Origin: Lomentospora prolificans
Lineage: Eukaryota > Ascomycota > Sordariomycetes > Microascales > Microascaceae
Assembly (NCBI GenBank): GCA_029532625.1
Contig: JARFXM010000008.1
Location: forward strand, 496,001-560,000
Length of the DNA stretch: 64,000 nt
Direction: 5' to 3'
A model generated the notes under the pieces. That model was not told the DNA's origin. It was given only the letters and a program-made list of their open reading frames with translations, and did no database searches. Positions 36,388-49,250 of the stretch are shown here, piece after piece. The position numbers and the translations under genes were made by a program. Each line of letters begins with the position of its first letter. The first letter of the stretch is position 1.

Positions 36388-37382
36388 TTTAAGAAGTTTT
36401 TGCAGTTATTGAGGTCGAAGAAGGGACCTTCTCTGATGAGGTATCAAACGCGGTTCCTTTCTGGAGGGTGTTGGAGCCAGCAGAAGACGTGAAGTCTGAA
36501 GAAATTTTGGCGGGGCTGCCAGGGAGGTAGCATGGAGCAGAGGAGGGGGTGGGGCTGCTGGCGCTTCCCAACGTCGAGGCGCCAGCTTTGTGTGCTGCAA
36601 AAAGTCGCCTTCAGGCTTGATTACAAAGTGCACTAGCTGGCTGACCTGGCTGAGTAACTAAGACTTGGGCCTACTGGTGCCTATTTGTGAATGGATTCTT
36701 CGACGAGGTCATTCACCAGTTTGCCGCACTAATGAGTGCCTGCAGACCGTCGTGTTGACGGAGTGCTAAAGGACCTATTCAGATTTTGGCTGAAGCTATC
36801 CCATTCTCAGCAATACAATTTGCGCCAGCAGTTTCTCCAAACGCATGGTGCTGGAAACTCTAATTGCTACTTGGAAAACCAGATCCGCCAACAGATCTCA
36901 CGACGCTGGGTGCTGTGGTTAATGGGCGGCGCGAAAACCGCCCCACGAGGCTCAACGGCTGGCTCTCTGCACAGTTGGGGGACAGCTTGGGCGTGTGATT
37001 CGGTGCTCTCAACTCTCCAGGCGGAATCAGCGTATCTTGGACCAGAATCTTCATGTCTTGGTTTTCGAGCAGCATCATCAAAGGTATACAATACTTCAGA
37101 CGTGTATACCCGCACAATGGAAATCGGTTGTTTAACCCTCGGAGAATCCGATCTGCGTGACACTCGATGGGGAGCTGTCAACTACTCTGTCGGTTCGGGC
37201 GGTCAAAGCTGATGAGACCAGCCACATACGCCACAGTTGAATATCGACACAGTGTGAAAGGAGCAAGAATCCATCTATTCTCACCTCATATGTCGAGTTG
37301 AGAATCTTTCAACGCGTCCGATATAAGCCGATTTCACTCGCGACCGCGGTTTTCCCCCCCAAGAACCCTCAATCGGACCACG
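36388..37382. other. Divergent intergenic region, DnaJ and glutamyl-tRNA synthetase genes
   Basis: Nearly 1 kb shared upstream region. Short open frames on both strands show no recognisable domain. Confidence 0.5.
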
Positions 37383-39506
37383 ATGTTGGTCGCTGGGCCT
37401 TCAGCGTCCGTACTCAGCGTACCTCGAGGGCTTGTATGCAGGATATGCGCCAAGCGTAGTTCAGAAACTCTTCAGGGCATTCGCCCTTTCTCAACGACGT
37501 TGCAGTTTGCACGTAGCGGTGGCCTGGGGGGTCTACTCCGTTCGAGGGGAGGAAAGGATAAGACGAACCAGTTTGCACTCCCCAATACGCCGGCGAGGAC
37601 CCGTTTTGCTCCATCCCCTACCGGATATCTCCATCTCGGTTCTCTGAGGACTGCCCTGTATAATTATCTTCTAGCGAAAGCGACCGGTGGGCAGTTCATC
37701 ATCCGTGTGGAGGATACGGACCGAGTTGGTTTGAACCTTTGGATCATGAGATAAAAGCATTAACTAACACTAAATTCTAGCTGAGGATTGTTCAGGATGC
37801 GGAACAACGTCTTCTCCGCGACCTTAAATGGGCGCAGTTGACATGGGATGAAGGTATTTCAACTGAACTTTTTTTCTTCTTCTTTTGCTAGGGGCGGACT
37901 TTCCTAACGTAAGACAGGCCCCGATGTAGGAGGCTCCTATGGCCCGTATCGTCAGGTGAGTATCCTCTGGAGAAGTATGCTAAAAGACGTCTGACTTACA
38001 CATTCCTAGTCCGAGAGACTCGACAAGTATCGGCCCTTCGCAGACCAACTCCTCGAGTCCGGCCAGGCCTACCGCTGCTTTTGTACTGCAGCTGATCTTG
38101 AAAAGCATAAGGAGATTGCCGCTGCGCAAAATCAGACGACACAGTACCCCGGAACCTGTAGGAGTATATCCACCGAAGAGTCCGCCGATAGAGCGGCCAA
38201 GGGTGAGACTCATATCATCCGGTTTAAGGGTGGAAGCACCTTCCCTTTTGTGGATCGAGTCTACGGTCGATACGAAAAAAAAGAGGTAGAGGATGACTTC
38301 ATTCTTATCAAGAGTGATGGATTCCCGACATACCATTTTGCTAATGTTATTGACGATCACTTGATGGAGATTACGCATGTCATCAGGGGCGCTGTAAGTT
38401 CTTGATTCTTGGATGAAATATGGTGTCATGAGCTAACACTCCCATATAGGAGTGGCTCATATCCACCCCTAAGCACATCGCGCTATACAACGCCTTCAAG
38501 TGGACTCCTCCAGAATTTTTCCACGTCGGGCTCCTAACGGATAACGCTGGTCAAAAACTGAGCAAGAGGAACCATGATGTCGATGTCTCGTCTTACAGGA
38601 ATCGAGGTATTTTGCCTTCCGCCTTAAATAACTGGCTTGTCCTGCTCGGGTGGGGTCTGGCGCAAGGCTCGAGCAAGAATACGGAGTTTTTCGCTGAGAT
38701 GAAGGACCTGGTTGCTAAGGTCAAGAGGTTTCCCTAGCTTTTCTTCGTCTGGGCCGTATGCTGACTTCGTCCCGTAGTTCTCTTTCAAGTTCACCAAGGG
38801 CAACATCAAGGTGAACCCTCAAAAACTTGATTCCTTCCAGCACAAGCATGCCGATTACCTCTTCCAGCACCCAGAGTCAAATTACCCCGTTCTACAGGAG
38901 TCCATTCTCACGCCAACAGTAGAATTTGTGAGAAGCTTGGACGGTGGTACGCCTGCAGAAGAGGTCAAATCATCTTCCGGAACGGTATTCGACCGCTCCC
39001 AGCATGGCGACCTGATATCCCAATTCGCAACCCCAGAGTCTGCGGAGGCGTACCTACTGAAGATGTTCAAGATGAACACAACCCGGTATGGACACCTTAC
39101 CGACCTCGTAATCGAGAACCCGCAGCTACTCTGGACTGTCCCCACCTCTGCCTATGATGCTGGGCTCGCTTCCTCCGGGGACAAAGTACCCAGCTTCAGC
39201 ACTGCCATCGCAGCCGTCGAAGCTCTCCTTTATCCCCTGGCCGCACCAGCCAGCTCCTCAAAGTGGACGCAGAAAGAGTTGCAACAGGCCATCTCCGCAG
39301 CCATCTCATCCGTCGCGCCCCAGTATCCCACACCTGAAGCCGCTCGAGACAATGTTTATGCGGCTCTCCGTTTCGCCTTCCTAGGAGATGCCAGCAAGTC
39401 TTCTAAGCCCGCCAGCGTCGTCTTCTACCTACTCGGCCCCGAGGAATCGCTAAAGAGACTCTTTGAGGCTTCCCAGGCTCTCACGAGGGCAGGAGCCTCA
39501 GTATAG
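37383..39506 (+). CDS. mse1: Mitochondrial glutamyl-tRNA synthetase
   Basis: Charges mitochondrial tRNA with glutamate (in many mitochondria also tRNA-Gln, then amidated). Six exons, 37383-37724, 37781-37853, 37918-37955, 38010-38393, 38450-38719 and 38778-39506, give 611 residues. The N-terminal 50 residues are Ser/Arg-rich with PFSTTLQF, a mitochondrial presequence. The class I signature is APSPTGYLHLGS (the HIGH equivalent), followed by EDTDR. The KMSKS equivalent is KLSKR. The C-terminal 240-residue exon is the anticodon-binding domain. This is the bacterial-type discriminating architecture, unlike the cytosolic enzyme. Introns are 54-64 nt; branch sites CTAAC, GCTAACAC and CTGACTT can be seen. 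Confidence 0.95.
37725..37780 (+). other. Introns of the glutamyl-tRNA synthetase gene (first of five)
   Basis: Donor GTTGGT, branch TAACTAACA, acceptor TTCTAG. The others are 37854-37917, 37956-38009, 38394-38449 and 38720-38777. Each restores conserved family sequence; the last has a weak GTCAAG donor but a good GCTGACTT branch site. Confidence 0.85.
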
Positions 39507-41263
39507 TTACCCAAGGGCAACATGCTGTACAGAATTTTGTGTACATCCATCTCGTTGGAAATACTATCCCGCTTCTCAGAAAGCCGTCGGGATATCCAGG
39601 CGCCTAATCGTGTACAAACAAATCCGAATCCAACATGCTGTATTTTTATTAATAGACGGTCTATACCTTTTTCCATGAATTCCCTGCCTTGCTTATAACC
39701 GCCCGACGTTGCCTTATCTCATTTGGTGAAATCATCCCATGTCTCTCCCTCTGTTTCAGCCACGTTGGCTGCTAAACCGCTAAACCCACCCAGCGAAAAG
39801 CCAGCTTAAACCCCAGGAGAGAGCACCAAACAAAGCTCCACACGGCAGGAAACCGACTTACACATCCCGCAAAGGTAGCAACCAAAAAAAAAAAAAAGAG
39901 CCTTGAGCAAAGCGCATGACACAGAACCCGCAAAGTAACTGAAAAGGTTCCTTCGCCAGAACAAATCTTACGGAACCCCACCGGGCTGCAACACTCCCTT
40001 GCCCGGCCTGGGGGGGCTTCCCGGAAAGGGGGACGATGCTGGCGATGCCTGGCTATCCTGTTTCAGATGGCGGAATTCAAAACCCTTCCGTTGGGCCCCC
40101 CGTATTATAAAGTTTTGGCCCCCTACCTCGTACCTGTAACTGGGTCGTGAAGAGTGGGTTTGCCGCACCGCCACTACAGCGTTTCACTGTTTGGTTCAAT
40201 TATGCCCTTGCCAAAACAATCGCAAGGTTCTGGGAACAAGGGGAGAAGAGTGTTTTGCGCAGGGCTACTCAGAGGTTAATTGTCATGCGTGAACACTTCG
40301 TCACCAGGGGAGAAATGCAAGGGAGAGAAGGAATTAAGGTTTACTGTTGTTGTCAAGACTGTTTCACCAAGACATTGGATTAAAACTATGAGAGATGAGT
40401 TGAACGCCACTCAGAGAGAGAGCTTCGCAAGATAGCGATTATCATGAGAACGTCCATTAGAGAAACCCAAGAATTTCTCGATTCGAGTCAGTATGACTCC
40501 AACTTCACCCAGCTTAGTTGCCAAAACAACTCTGGGGAAAAAGTATAAGATCCCAATATTCTAGGGAACAAACCAGAAAAGAATAACAAGTGCTGGGAAA
40601 AGGACCAAGCAAAGCATAGCCTGCGAAGAAGACAGAACCCCCACAAATGATTTCCACCTTCCGGCAATCATGACACATCCCCCGGGCCCCCTTTTGTAAT
40701 AGTCTCCTGCCTTCCTCCTATCACTCCACGATTCCAGATCGAAAAGAAAAAAAAAAAGAAAGAAAAAAAGAAGGGCCCGAGCTATGGTGTTCTGAGACCA
40801 TTTCTGGTCATTGTGGACACTCCTGGAATCGAGTTGTTTTGGAGTGGAGCTGCCCCGAATTCTAAGGTATAGATAGTTATATCGTATTCACGCCCTCGGT
40901 TCGATGCAAAGAAATAATAAGGAGGTGAAGCAACATAAAATAGTGAGATAGAAATAGAGAGAGAGAGAAAGAGGGAGAGAGGGAGAGAGTGTGTGTGTGT
41001 TTGCGTGTGTGTGTGTGATAAAAACACAAAAAATTTAGGCCTGGTATTTTAAGGATCAAGGATGCGGATGGTGGGAAGACATCACGCTGGCCCAAGTCGT
41101 AGAATGTTGGGCTATCGGCTTGATGGATGTCATGTGAAGTAGGCGTAGAAAGAGAAGCAGGCCGGATGGGAGTAAAAGAAGTGTGATGTATTCTCCAGTC
41201 ATTAGTCGTAACGTCGCTCGAAGCGCGCGCGCGTGTGTATGCATGTATAGGGGTATAAATGAT
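39507..41263. other. Convergent intergenic region
   Basis: 3' flanks of the glutamyl-tRNA synthetase and NoxR genes. It holds an A-rich stretch near 39880-39896, A-rich tracts near 40743-40770 and a compound GA/GT microsatellite. No gene is recognised. Confidence 0.5.
40956..41018. repeat. Compound GA/GT microsatellite
   Basis: About 33 bases of imperfect GA repeats followed by about 28 bases of GT repeats. It is the same kind of compound simple repeat, on the other strand, as that at 11670-11735. Confidence 0.9.
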
Positions 41264-43254
41264 CTAAACCTCTTGAACCCAAACCTGCAAACCGCCTGGT
41301 TAGCTTGGGGCCTTATAGCTGGTGATATATGCACGATGTAATCATGGCTTACCTCCATCTTTCCAATCTCCTGCCTTTGCCGCCGCGCGTTACTCTTTAC
41401 AGTCATGAGGACCATATCTAAGTCATCTTGATCGCCGAGCGTGATCATGTCGCCGTTCGGCATGTCATCGTCGCGAACCTTGATCTTAAATCGTCGTCGT
41501 AGGCCAAACTTATCCCTTACACGATCGACGAAGTCTGGGAACTCGATTGCGGATCCAATCATGATGTAGCGTACGTCCTCGGCATGCACCTTGACGCGGA
41601 CCTTGCGGACCTCTGGCCGTCTCGACTGACCCCTGGAGGAACCGGCCGACATGGAGCCAGTGTTCGCCCTGCGATTGCTGACCATCTCGAACTCGCCCTC
41701 GTCAAAAGAACCGTCGTCAAACTCACTTCCCTCGTCCTCTTCTTCCTCGATGTAACGTGGCATGTTACGGCGCCCTTGCTGACGGCTGCTTCGAGAACCA
41801 CCACCGCCACCGCCGCCTCCCTGATACATATCGTAAACGTCATCGGCATAGTCCTCCTCTTCGTCATTACGCTGGCGCTGAGAATAAGACCGTTGCGGCG
41901 TCGAAGAGTTGGACCTGGTGGGTCGACGTGGGCCGTTTTGGGGGGATGAAGTCTTCTCGTATCGGTTGTTGACGGCCCGCTCGATGTTGAGTTTCGAGAG
42001 GGTGGGCTTGGGACCGTTACGAACGGAGGCTCCTCGGCTGACGCCACCAGGTCGATCGTTCTCCGGGGGAGGAGTTGGAGGGAAGACGCCACGTCCATTC
42101 GGGGGTTCCGATTGTTGCCTCCGACTCTGGAGGCCGGGCTTTACTAAATTGGTAGCTGCGAATGAAATATTGTCCGTAGGCCTGTCATCCTTGGCAGATT
42201 GTTGGCCGGCCTGTCCGAGATAATTCATATTAGCAAATGAATCCCCGTAACCGGGTAACGGTACAGCGATTTGTTTGCGTACATTCTTTATCTCAGACCC
42301 AGCGAATCCAGTAAAAGCATTGGCACGGTCTGAAGCGGCTACAAGACGTGCCTTTCCTAGGTAGTCCTTGGTCTTCAGGTTTCGAACCTTAGCGTCATTC
42401 GGTCGGTAGACAACACCGACGGGGATCGAGAAGACAGTGTAGCCCTAGAAAAACGTACCGAGGTCGCTGATTAGCACATGCATGGGCTGCGGACGGGAAC
42501 CGGACAATATGTTAACGTACCTCAGCTTCCTCTCGAATAGCCTCGTCAATGACATTGTGATCCTCTACGACCTTCTCCTTGACGGCGTATTGGAGATCCT
42601 GGAGACCGGCATCCTTCTGCTGTAAGTAAATGTAGCACAATCCTCGGTTGAACAGAACCTCGCAAGAGTAAAGCTTAAAAAGAAGGCCGAGCTGAGCGTA
42701 ATCAATCATGGTATTTCCTCGAAGGTAGAGCAAGGTATCGTTGAAATTGGCCAGGGCCTCCTCGAAGTCGCCGAGCAAAAAGTTGGAGACTCCTTGCTGA
42801 AAGTAAGCAACGGCAAGGTATTGATCAAGACGAATAGCCCGTTGGTAGCATTCAACCTATATTAAAAAAAGGCCAATTTGTTAGTTGTGCGCCATGGAGA
42901 GGGGGAAGCTGCCCAACGCTGTGATAGGGTTGCATCTGCGATATCGAGGGCGGAGGAAGCGTACAGCCTTTTCGTGCTCGCCCAAGGTGGCATGAATCAC
43001 GCCCATGTTGAAGAGAATCTTTGACGTATCGGAAATGCTCTCGAACTCTTTCAGTGCTTCGTCGAATTCATTATTGTCGTACCGCCCTAGGGCAGCGACC
43101 CACGTCTCGATTTCCTACATCATGAGCAAGTCAGTAAGGGCGGGGCTTGACCGCAATCCGCCTTGTACACAAACATCGAGAAGACCAGGAGGGAAAAGGC
43201 CTGGGATGACGGAGAGCCGTGTTATGCCACAACACGCACCTGTTTAAGAGACAT
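41264..43254 (-). CDS. noxR: NADPH oxidase regulatory subunit NoxR (p67phox-like)
   Basis: Activates the fungal NADPH oxidases NoxA and NoxB together with Rac, and so controls superoxide production in sexual development, hyphal fusion and infection structures. Minus-strand exons 43240-43254, 42965-43114, 42521-42856, 41353-42444 and 41264-41284 give 537 residues. The N-terminal 180 residues are TPR repeats (ILFNMGVIHATLGEHEKA, VAYFQQGVSNFLLGDFEEA, FNRGLCYIYL), the Rac-binding part. GVVYRPNDAKVRN is the activation region. A Pro/Ser-rich and acidic linker with a run of eight Gly (about residues 376-383) follows, then a PB1 domain at about 447-532 that in relatives binds the Bem1/Cdc24 scaffold. 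As in other fungal NoxR there is no SH3 domain. The first exon encodes only MSLKQ and the last only the seven-codon end VWVQEV. Confidence 0.95.
41285..41352 (-). other. Introns of the noxR gene (last of four)
   Basis: Donor GTAAGC, branch AGCTAACC, acceptor TTTGCAG, 68 nt. The others are 42445-42520, 42857-42964 and 43115-43239. The frame runs through the last intron without an early stop, so retention would replace the seven-codon end by a long unrelated tail. Confidence 0.85.
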
Positions 43255-45037
43255 CGTGCCACCTCACAGAGGATAGGCCTCGAGTCTTGTAAGTGAGAGG
43301 AGGAGAGGGTTGGCGAAAGCAAAGCCCAGGTCGAATTCACAGGAATACGAATAGAGGTTGCGGCTCCTCACAGTTTATTGTCGCCGAATGCGACGAAAGA
43401 TAGTCGGCAATATTCCTATAGTGAATGGTGTTGCGTGTGTTCGTGTGGGTATGGTTGCAGGAAGTAATCCAGGTCGGATACAGAAGGGGAGAGAGAGGTG
43501 GGGAGACTTGGTTTTATTTAGGATGGCTGCGACGGACTGGCACCAGGCCGTGCTTCGGACAGTTTCCGTTTAGTGACCTGAGCGTTGTACCCCGATGCTC
43601 TGAGGTCGCGGCCAATACCTTGGCGCATGTACCCAAGTACTGGACAAGGGAAAGGGAACCAAGGGTTGGCGATGGGAAGGGGAAGACAAGGGACGAATGG
43701 AAGACACGGAAAGTGTGGAAGAAATTGGCGGCTCGGAGTTCCCCCGCTTTTGCCTTTCGCTCAATCAATTGATCGTTTCCTTGTCTGCCAAAGCCAGCAG
43801 ATTACTTGGTACTACCCGCCTTTGCGCTGCATGTATAGTTATTGGAGTCTTGGCACCTGTGACGGGGAATGTTCGGATTCGGTTCACACACAGCAGTGGC
43901 TGATTACATGAACTTTGTAGAAGCTGGAGGACAGTCCTTTGCAAGTAATACGATACCGCCAATGCAGTCAAACGAGGCGCCAGCTAAAATCCTCGAGTAT
44001 ATCGCCGCCTAAAACAAGTAAAGCTAGATTCCGCGGGAGAGATCAAGACACCTCTCTCGAGGTTTACCACTATGACGGGACCGATCAGACAAGCCCTTGT
44101 CTGAGGCTGTATGTTGGGAATCACGGGAAACAGGGACGAGAACCCAGAAAAGAGAGGATGGGTCAATTTGGACCGCCAGGCGGATTGGGATGGGCGAAGG
44201 GACCGCCGCACGAAGGGGTCTTCTTCCGGAAAAGACTAGCTAACGCAAGAGGCTCGTCACCGACGATGCGAGGCTAGTAACAAGGAAGCGAAAAGAAGGA
44301 ATGTGAGCTGCAGAAAAAGCACGACGAACCTGCAGGTTGGCCTAAATGGGAGGGTTGGATGGAGCGAGTGGATGAGCCGAGAATCTAAAAGGAGGTGAAG
44401 AAGGTCAGCGCCTAACGCGAGGATGCGAGAGGCGGGATGGATTTTGATGGAGCGTCGAGGGAGGCAGGTTGGCGGGACTTGACGGCCAGCAGCGACATGG
44501 CCTCCGACAAACTCACATGGTATATCAGTATGTACTTTGCTTGTGCCTCAGAGCCCTACGTAGCGCAGCCCACGAAGATAGCAACACGCAACCCCAGCGC
44601 TACTTGATTCTTCCGCTCGATCTCTTTCTCTCTCTCATCTTGCTCACTGTACCCTCGCTCTCCACCCCAACTGGTGGGCACATCATGCAAGCAGCCTCAC
44701 GGTTGGGGTCATCATGCTACTAGAACATTTCCAAGCCGGCCTCCACTGGAGCCTTTCTTGGGACGAGGTGGGTACTTTGCGCTACACTACCCGCTACAAG
44801 GTGTAAGAGGTTCAAGGTTTGGTGTGGGTCTGCCACTATAAACTAGAGGCCCAACCACGTACGACAAGCCTAAAGTCGCAAGAGTTGGATTAGCTGGCTC
44901 AATGGTAAGTAAGGTAGTGGGTTTTGGAGTTGAACTCGGTTACGGGATCCTGTGGCTGCTTGGCGGAGATTCTCCTATCCCTTGAGACGGCCGGTCGTTT
45001 ATGGTTAGAGTAACTTTTTAAGGTCCCCCCTGCCGTT

Positions 45038-45073
45038 GCTGGCGCTGGCGCTGGTGCTGGTGCTGGTGCTGGT
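45038..45073. repeat. Hexanucleotide repeat, six GCTGGY units
   Basis: Six head-to-tail copies of a 6-base unit, two GCTGGC then four GCTGGT. On the minus strand it would encode Ser/Thr-Ala/Ser repeats, but no gene is recognised around it. Confidence 0.9.
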
Positions 45074-47715
45074 GTTTGCTGATATCAGTGGGTTCTTGCG
45101 GGCCCTAGGGGAGGGGGTGTCGCCAGACAGGTGCCACACTGTCTCATGCTGCGACTGGATGAAGTGGGTGGCGTCTATGGCCAGGGGTCCAAGTGTGCAG
45201 CATGCGTAACTGGCGGGTCGGTGGATCACGATTTCGCACCCTCTGGCAGCCCTCCATCAACCACAAAGCCAGGCAGTGTCCTCTGGGCGTGGCTGGGTGT
45301 CAATCATTGACCCAAGACTGAGAGCTCTTGATACCAAGCCGCCACGACGTTGGGCTTAATGATGGCCACCACTCAGCTCGGCCGAAACACCCACCAATCT
45401 CAGGCCTTACTCCGTCCATTTTCGCGAGGCTGCACAATCCTCGAACCTGACCCACGAGACAGATTCCCCAGAGGATGGGCTGGCGTGATGCGAAGTCCCC
45501 TTCCCTCTCTCCCAGCCTTGTTGCCAACTCCATCCCGATGTGGCTGGCAATTAAATCAGGCAATGCGGATGTGGAACGCAACGGTCTGAGAATGATTGCA
45601 CTGCACACACATCCACCAGATCAAGGCCGGAGTTCATATCAGCTGGCACACCACCCATCTGCGCGAGCTGTGCTATTCCAATCAATATATTTCTTCAGGA
45701 ACCTGCCGAACGGCTTCTCGTACCCTACATGATAGGCTAACAACAACGAGTTAAGTTGAAAACCCGACCGGGCCAACCCCTCGATTGTTTCCCCGGCGTC
45801 TTGGGATTGAGGAATCGAACCATTTTCAACTGATAATCCTAGAGTGATGTGCCCCTTATCGAATGTTCGATCGCAGGGAAACCAAAGAGTTTTGCATAAT
45901 AACACCACGCCGGTCCGACCTCCAGCTGCAGTACTTGTTTACGCGGGATGCAGGCGGGCTGCGTATGGCAAAATGAGGTACAGGATACAGATCTGTCAGG
46001 ACGCAAGACAACCACGAGTAATCGACAGATCCACTTCCCCTGTCAATGCCACGAGTCTAAGACGGTGCCTCTGCGTTTGCTTTGCGTTTGCGTTGCGTAC
46101 AGACAGCTGGCAACGTGAGTTTGGCGAGCACCAACGGACGCTTGCACGAGGACATCTGTTCGTTCCGGTACCAAAACTGGAGCGAATGTGTACAAGTACC
46201 CACTAAATATGCTCGGTACTTGGTAATATGATGGGGCTCCATGCACTCACCCAGCCAGCCAGCTGGCGATCCTACACTAAACCCCTGGGACCAGAGAACC
46301 CGTTCACTTTTACTGGCTCAGACTCGAAGCCAGCACAGTACTCCCGTCCAAAAGGGAGGATACCGAGCAAGGGTGTGGTTGGATTCGATCGATTGATCCC
46401 CTCCTTGACGTATCCACCGTTGCGCACGCTGTTTTGGCCGAAGCCACGGTCGTTGCCGGCACTTGCACCAACTCATCTTGTTTCAAATTGTCAGGAAAGG
46501 GTGGGCCGGTACAGGCCACAGCGCTTCTCCTGGGAGTGTATGCAGCGGTTTAAGACCGCCATTCGGTGTCGCGACGTCAACTGCTCCGTGGCACAAAATC
46601 GTGCTGCCGGCGGACATATCTGGCGAAGAAGGGGAGATTTAGTCCCAGCACCGCGGGCATCCCATCACAGCCTGGCACACTATCCCTAGCGAGGTTTATT
46701 GCTTCACCCGTGCGTCTTCTCTCTGGCCTCTGAGGTACAGATCACATTATCCCAGGATGGGTGTGCCAGGCCTCTTCCTGGTACAGGGGTCCCGTTGAGG
46801 CTAAGTGCAAGTGAAAGAGTTTGCATGCATGTTGCTCGAGTTCATTGGGTGACAAGTTGTCAGAGCGTGCCGGATTACCTGCCCAATGACGTTACGGCCT
46901 GCTGGGGCCCAATTCCCCCTTCTGGTTAAGTCTGCTCCTCCCAGCTGGACCTTATCCCCGTTAAGCGCCCATGCTGCACCAGTGGCACATCAATATCACG
47001 ATTGATAGCTTGAGGCCAAGCCGTCGCTACGGGTCCAACGGCTGGTTCTAGTGCCATGTGAAAAGGCCAGTCACAACCAACGAGACATGGCCAAGGGCCA
47101 GCAAGAAAAAAGAACAGAGATAATAACCAGAAAGAAACACTCGAACTAAAAGTGGGTGATCCCAAAATAGAACGCTCACCTGGCAACGGCGGGGTTGATT
47201 AGGATCACCCGGACGGGCGACGGTCGGCGTCGGAAGCCACAATACTCCTTTTGTTGGACCCCGACTCGGCCGCCCGCTTGGTTGGCCGGCACCTATTGCG
47301 GCTTCAGCGGATATAGAGCCACGATGTTGCGCCTGATCATCTCATGGGATCACATCATGAGAATTCTTGGCCTAGATACAGTCAAGGAAAACAGATGTCT
47401 AGGAATCCTTTCGTCAAATCCTACAATTTTGCGCGCGTTTAGACACGGTGAAATCGTTCGCAGGAGCACATGCAGCTCATCCATTCGGGGCACAGCCCAA
47501 CCACACTCGCCTAACCAGACTCACCTAAAAGTCGCATGGCGGCTTTACCTGGCCTGAGATATGTGCAATCCAATACTCTGGCGTCTGATTAATCGCATTG
47601 GAGGGATTATCTGAGAAACAAACGTCACAATGGGCCTCGGAATGTGACATGCAGACTCCGCGATTCATCCCATGAACGACGCTCCTCGTGCGAAAGGGGA
47701 AAGATGTTTCCTGGG

Positions 47716-47743
47716 AAAAAAAAAAAAAAAAAAAAAAAAAAAA
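47716..47743. repeat. Homopolymer tract, 28 A
   Basis: An uninterrupted run of 28 A on the + strand followed by A/G-rich sequence, inside the 6 kb region without recognised genes. Confidence 0.95.
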
Positions 47744-49250
47744 CCAAGAAGAAGGAAGAAGAAAAGGGGTTATTTCTACGTGTTCGCGAAATTCTAGTGA
47801 TCCTTGGCGCTGGCATTGTTGAAAAAGACTGGGCGAAACTCGCTTCCCCTTCAACCGGTTTTATGCTGCAACGACAGCTGTGTCCAACCAGGGCCAGTTC
47901 CAGGGCTCGCTTGCAACCAGGAGGATGAAGGACCCGTCCAATGCGACTCCACATATTAACACTCCTGGGCTGGCCTGCCGTTTCCGTTTACACACTAATA
48001 TGGGGTTCTCTCTTCAGTGCATGAAGAATTCAGGCCCCAATGGTACTTGACGGAACCTGCTACTTTGCGCAGTTCTATCACCGTATAGGTTGGAAGTCGG
48101 CATCAAAGTCAATGGTGCGAAGTCGTCTAATAAGCTGGCATCAGTGGAAAACACTTGGACCTCGTGCGCAATTGATTATGTCTGCCGATGGGTGTTACTG
48201 CTCCATACCATCCGTGAAATAATATGGTATCGCAAAAGGAAATTGGTTGCAGTCCCCAAGATGTCCATCTTTTGCTGAAGACCTTGATGGTTCTCCCCAA
48301 CCTCAATAGACGAGTATAACCAAACCTATATCATCTCCATCTCCTCTTCGTTTCTTTTGAAAGATGTAAGTTTTCCACTCCTTCGGTCTCTCACCTTTTG
48401 GCCGTCCTTCCCGCAAACGGTGCTCAATCCACAAACTTCACCTATCCCCGACACTCGCCCCTTTGTCTCCCTTGATGTTTCCAAGCCCTTGCATGATCTA
48501 CATTGCACGGCAGCTTAAGTGGCTTGATGTCCGGCTCTCCTGCCCGCTTCGACATGGGAGAAGAAATCGCCGAGACGATCCCCTGCTGCTGTTTAGGGAA
48601 CAAAGCTGAGAAAGAAGAAAATGGAGGGAAGGGAAGGAGTCGAGGGAGAAAAGTGGCCCGATGATTCCCATAACGCATAATATTCTACCCCCTTACTCAA
48701 ATATCCTTCATTCGTCTGTATCTGAGATACCGACGGCAAGGTTAGGCAAAGGCGGGGAGGGGGAACGGCATTATCCTTGCCCAATGCCTGATGCTTACGG
48801 CCGCCGTTTCCGCCGACTTCGCTTACAACGCAAACATTTCGAATCTCATGATGATCCACCCGGGTTGGTTCTTTCTTGGGACCCTTAATATCAATTTGTG
48901 CTACGCTTCCGTTGTCTTGAGAGAAAAGAGGATGGGTTCGCGGAGCAATGCTGGGACCGAGGGCATACCCATCTTCGAAACATTCCATCACACCATATCC
49001 GTCTGAAAAAGTCTTTCGTTCATCTGGACGTTCTATCCAGAATCTAAACCTTCTTTCTGAAAGGGTTCCGGAACTGATACTAGGATTTTCCCAGCCAAGT
49101 GGCCGCTACGACGCTAAGCGAGAGATTTTGGTCAACATGCAACGAAAGCTTATTTGCCTCGTCATGGCCACGTTCACTGCATTTTGATTATATTTCTAAC
49201 CCCGCGTGTGTGAAGCTAGCTTCCATACCCGGTGGAACTGAGCATCAGAT

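Larger units (their letters stand above)
43255..49250. other. 6 kb intergenic region, no recognised gene
   Basis: It lies between the start of noxR and the 3' end of the copper chaperone gene, both on the minus strand, so most of it is formally upstream of noxR. Open frames up to about 150 codons (46228-46689) carry no recognisable domain. It holds a hexanucleotide repeat at 45038-45073 and a run of 28 A at 47716-47743. A large promoter, a noncoding RNA or a gene with many small exons cannot be excluded. Confidence 0.45.

Noticed and set aside
44889..44960. tRNA-like A box (TGGCTCAATGG), also near 2520
   Set aside because: The shared 15-base match is about what chance gives in 64 kb, the B box is poor at both places and no cloverleaf can be drawn.
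45795..45835. B-box-like GGTTCGATTCC on the minus strand
   Set aside because: No pairing T stem and no A box at the required spacing.
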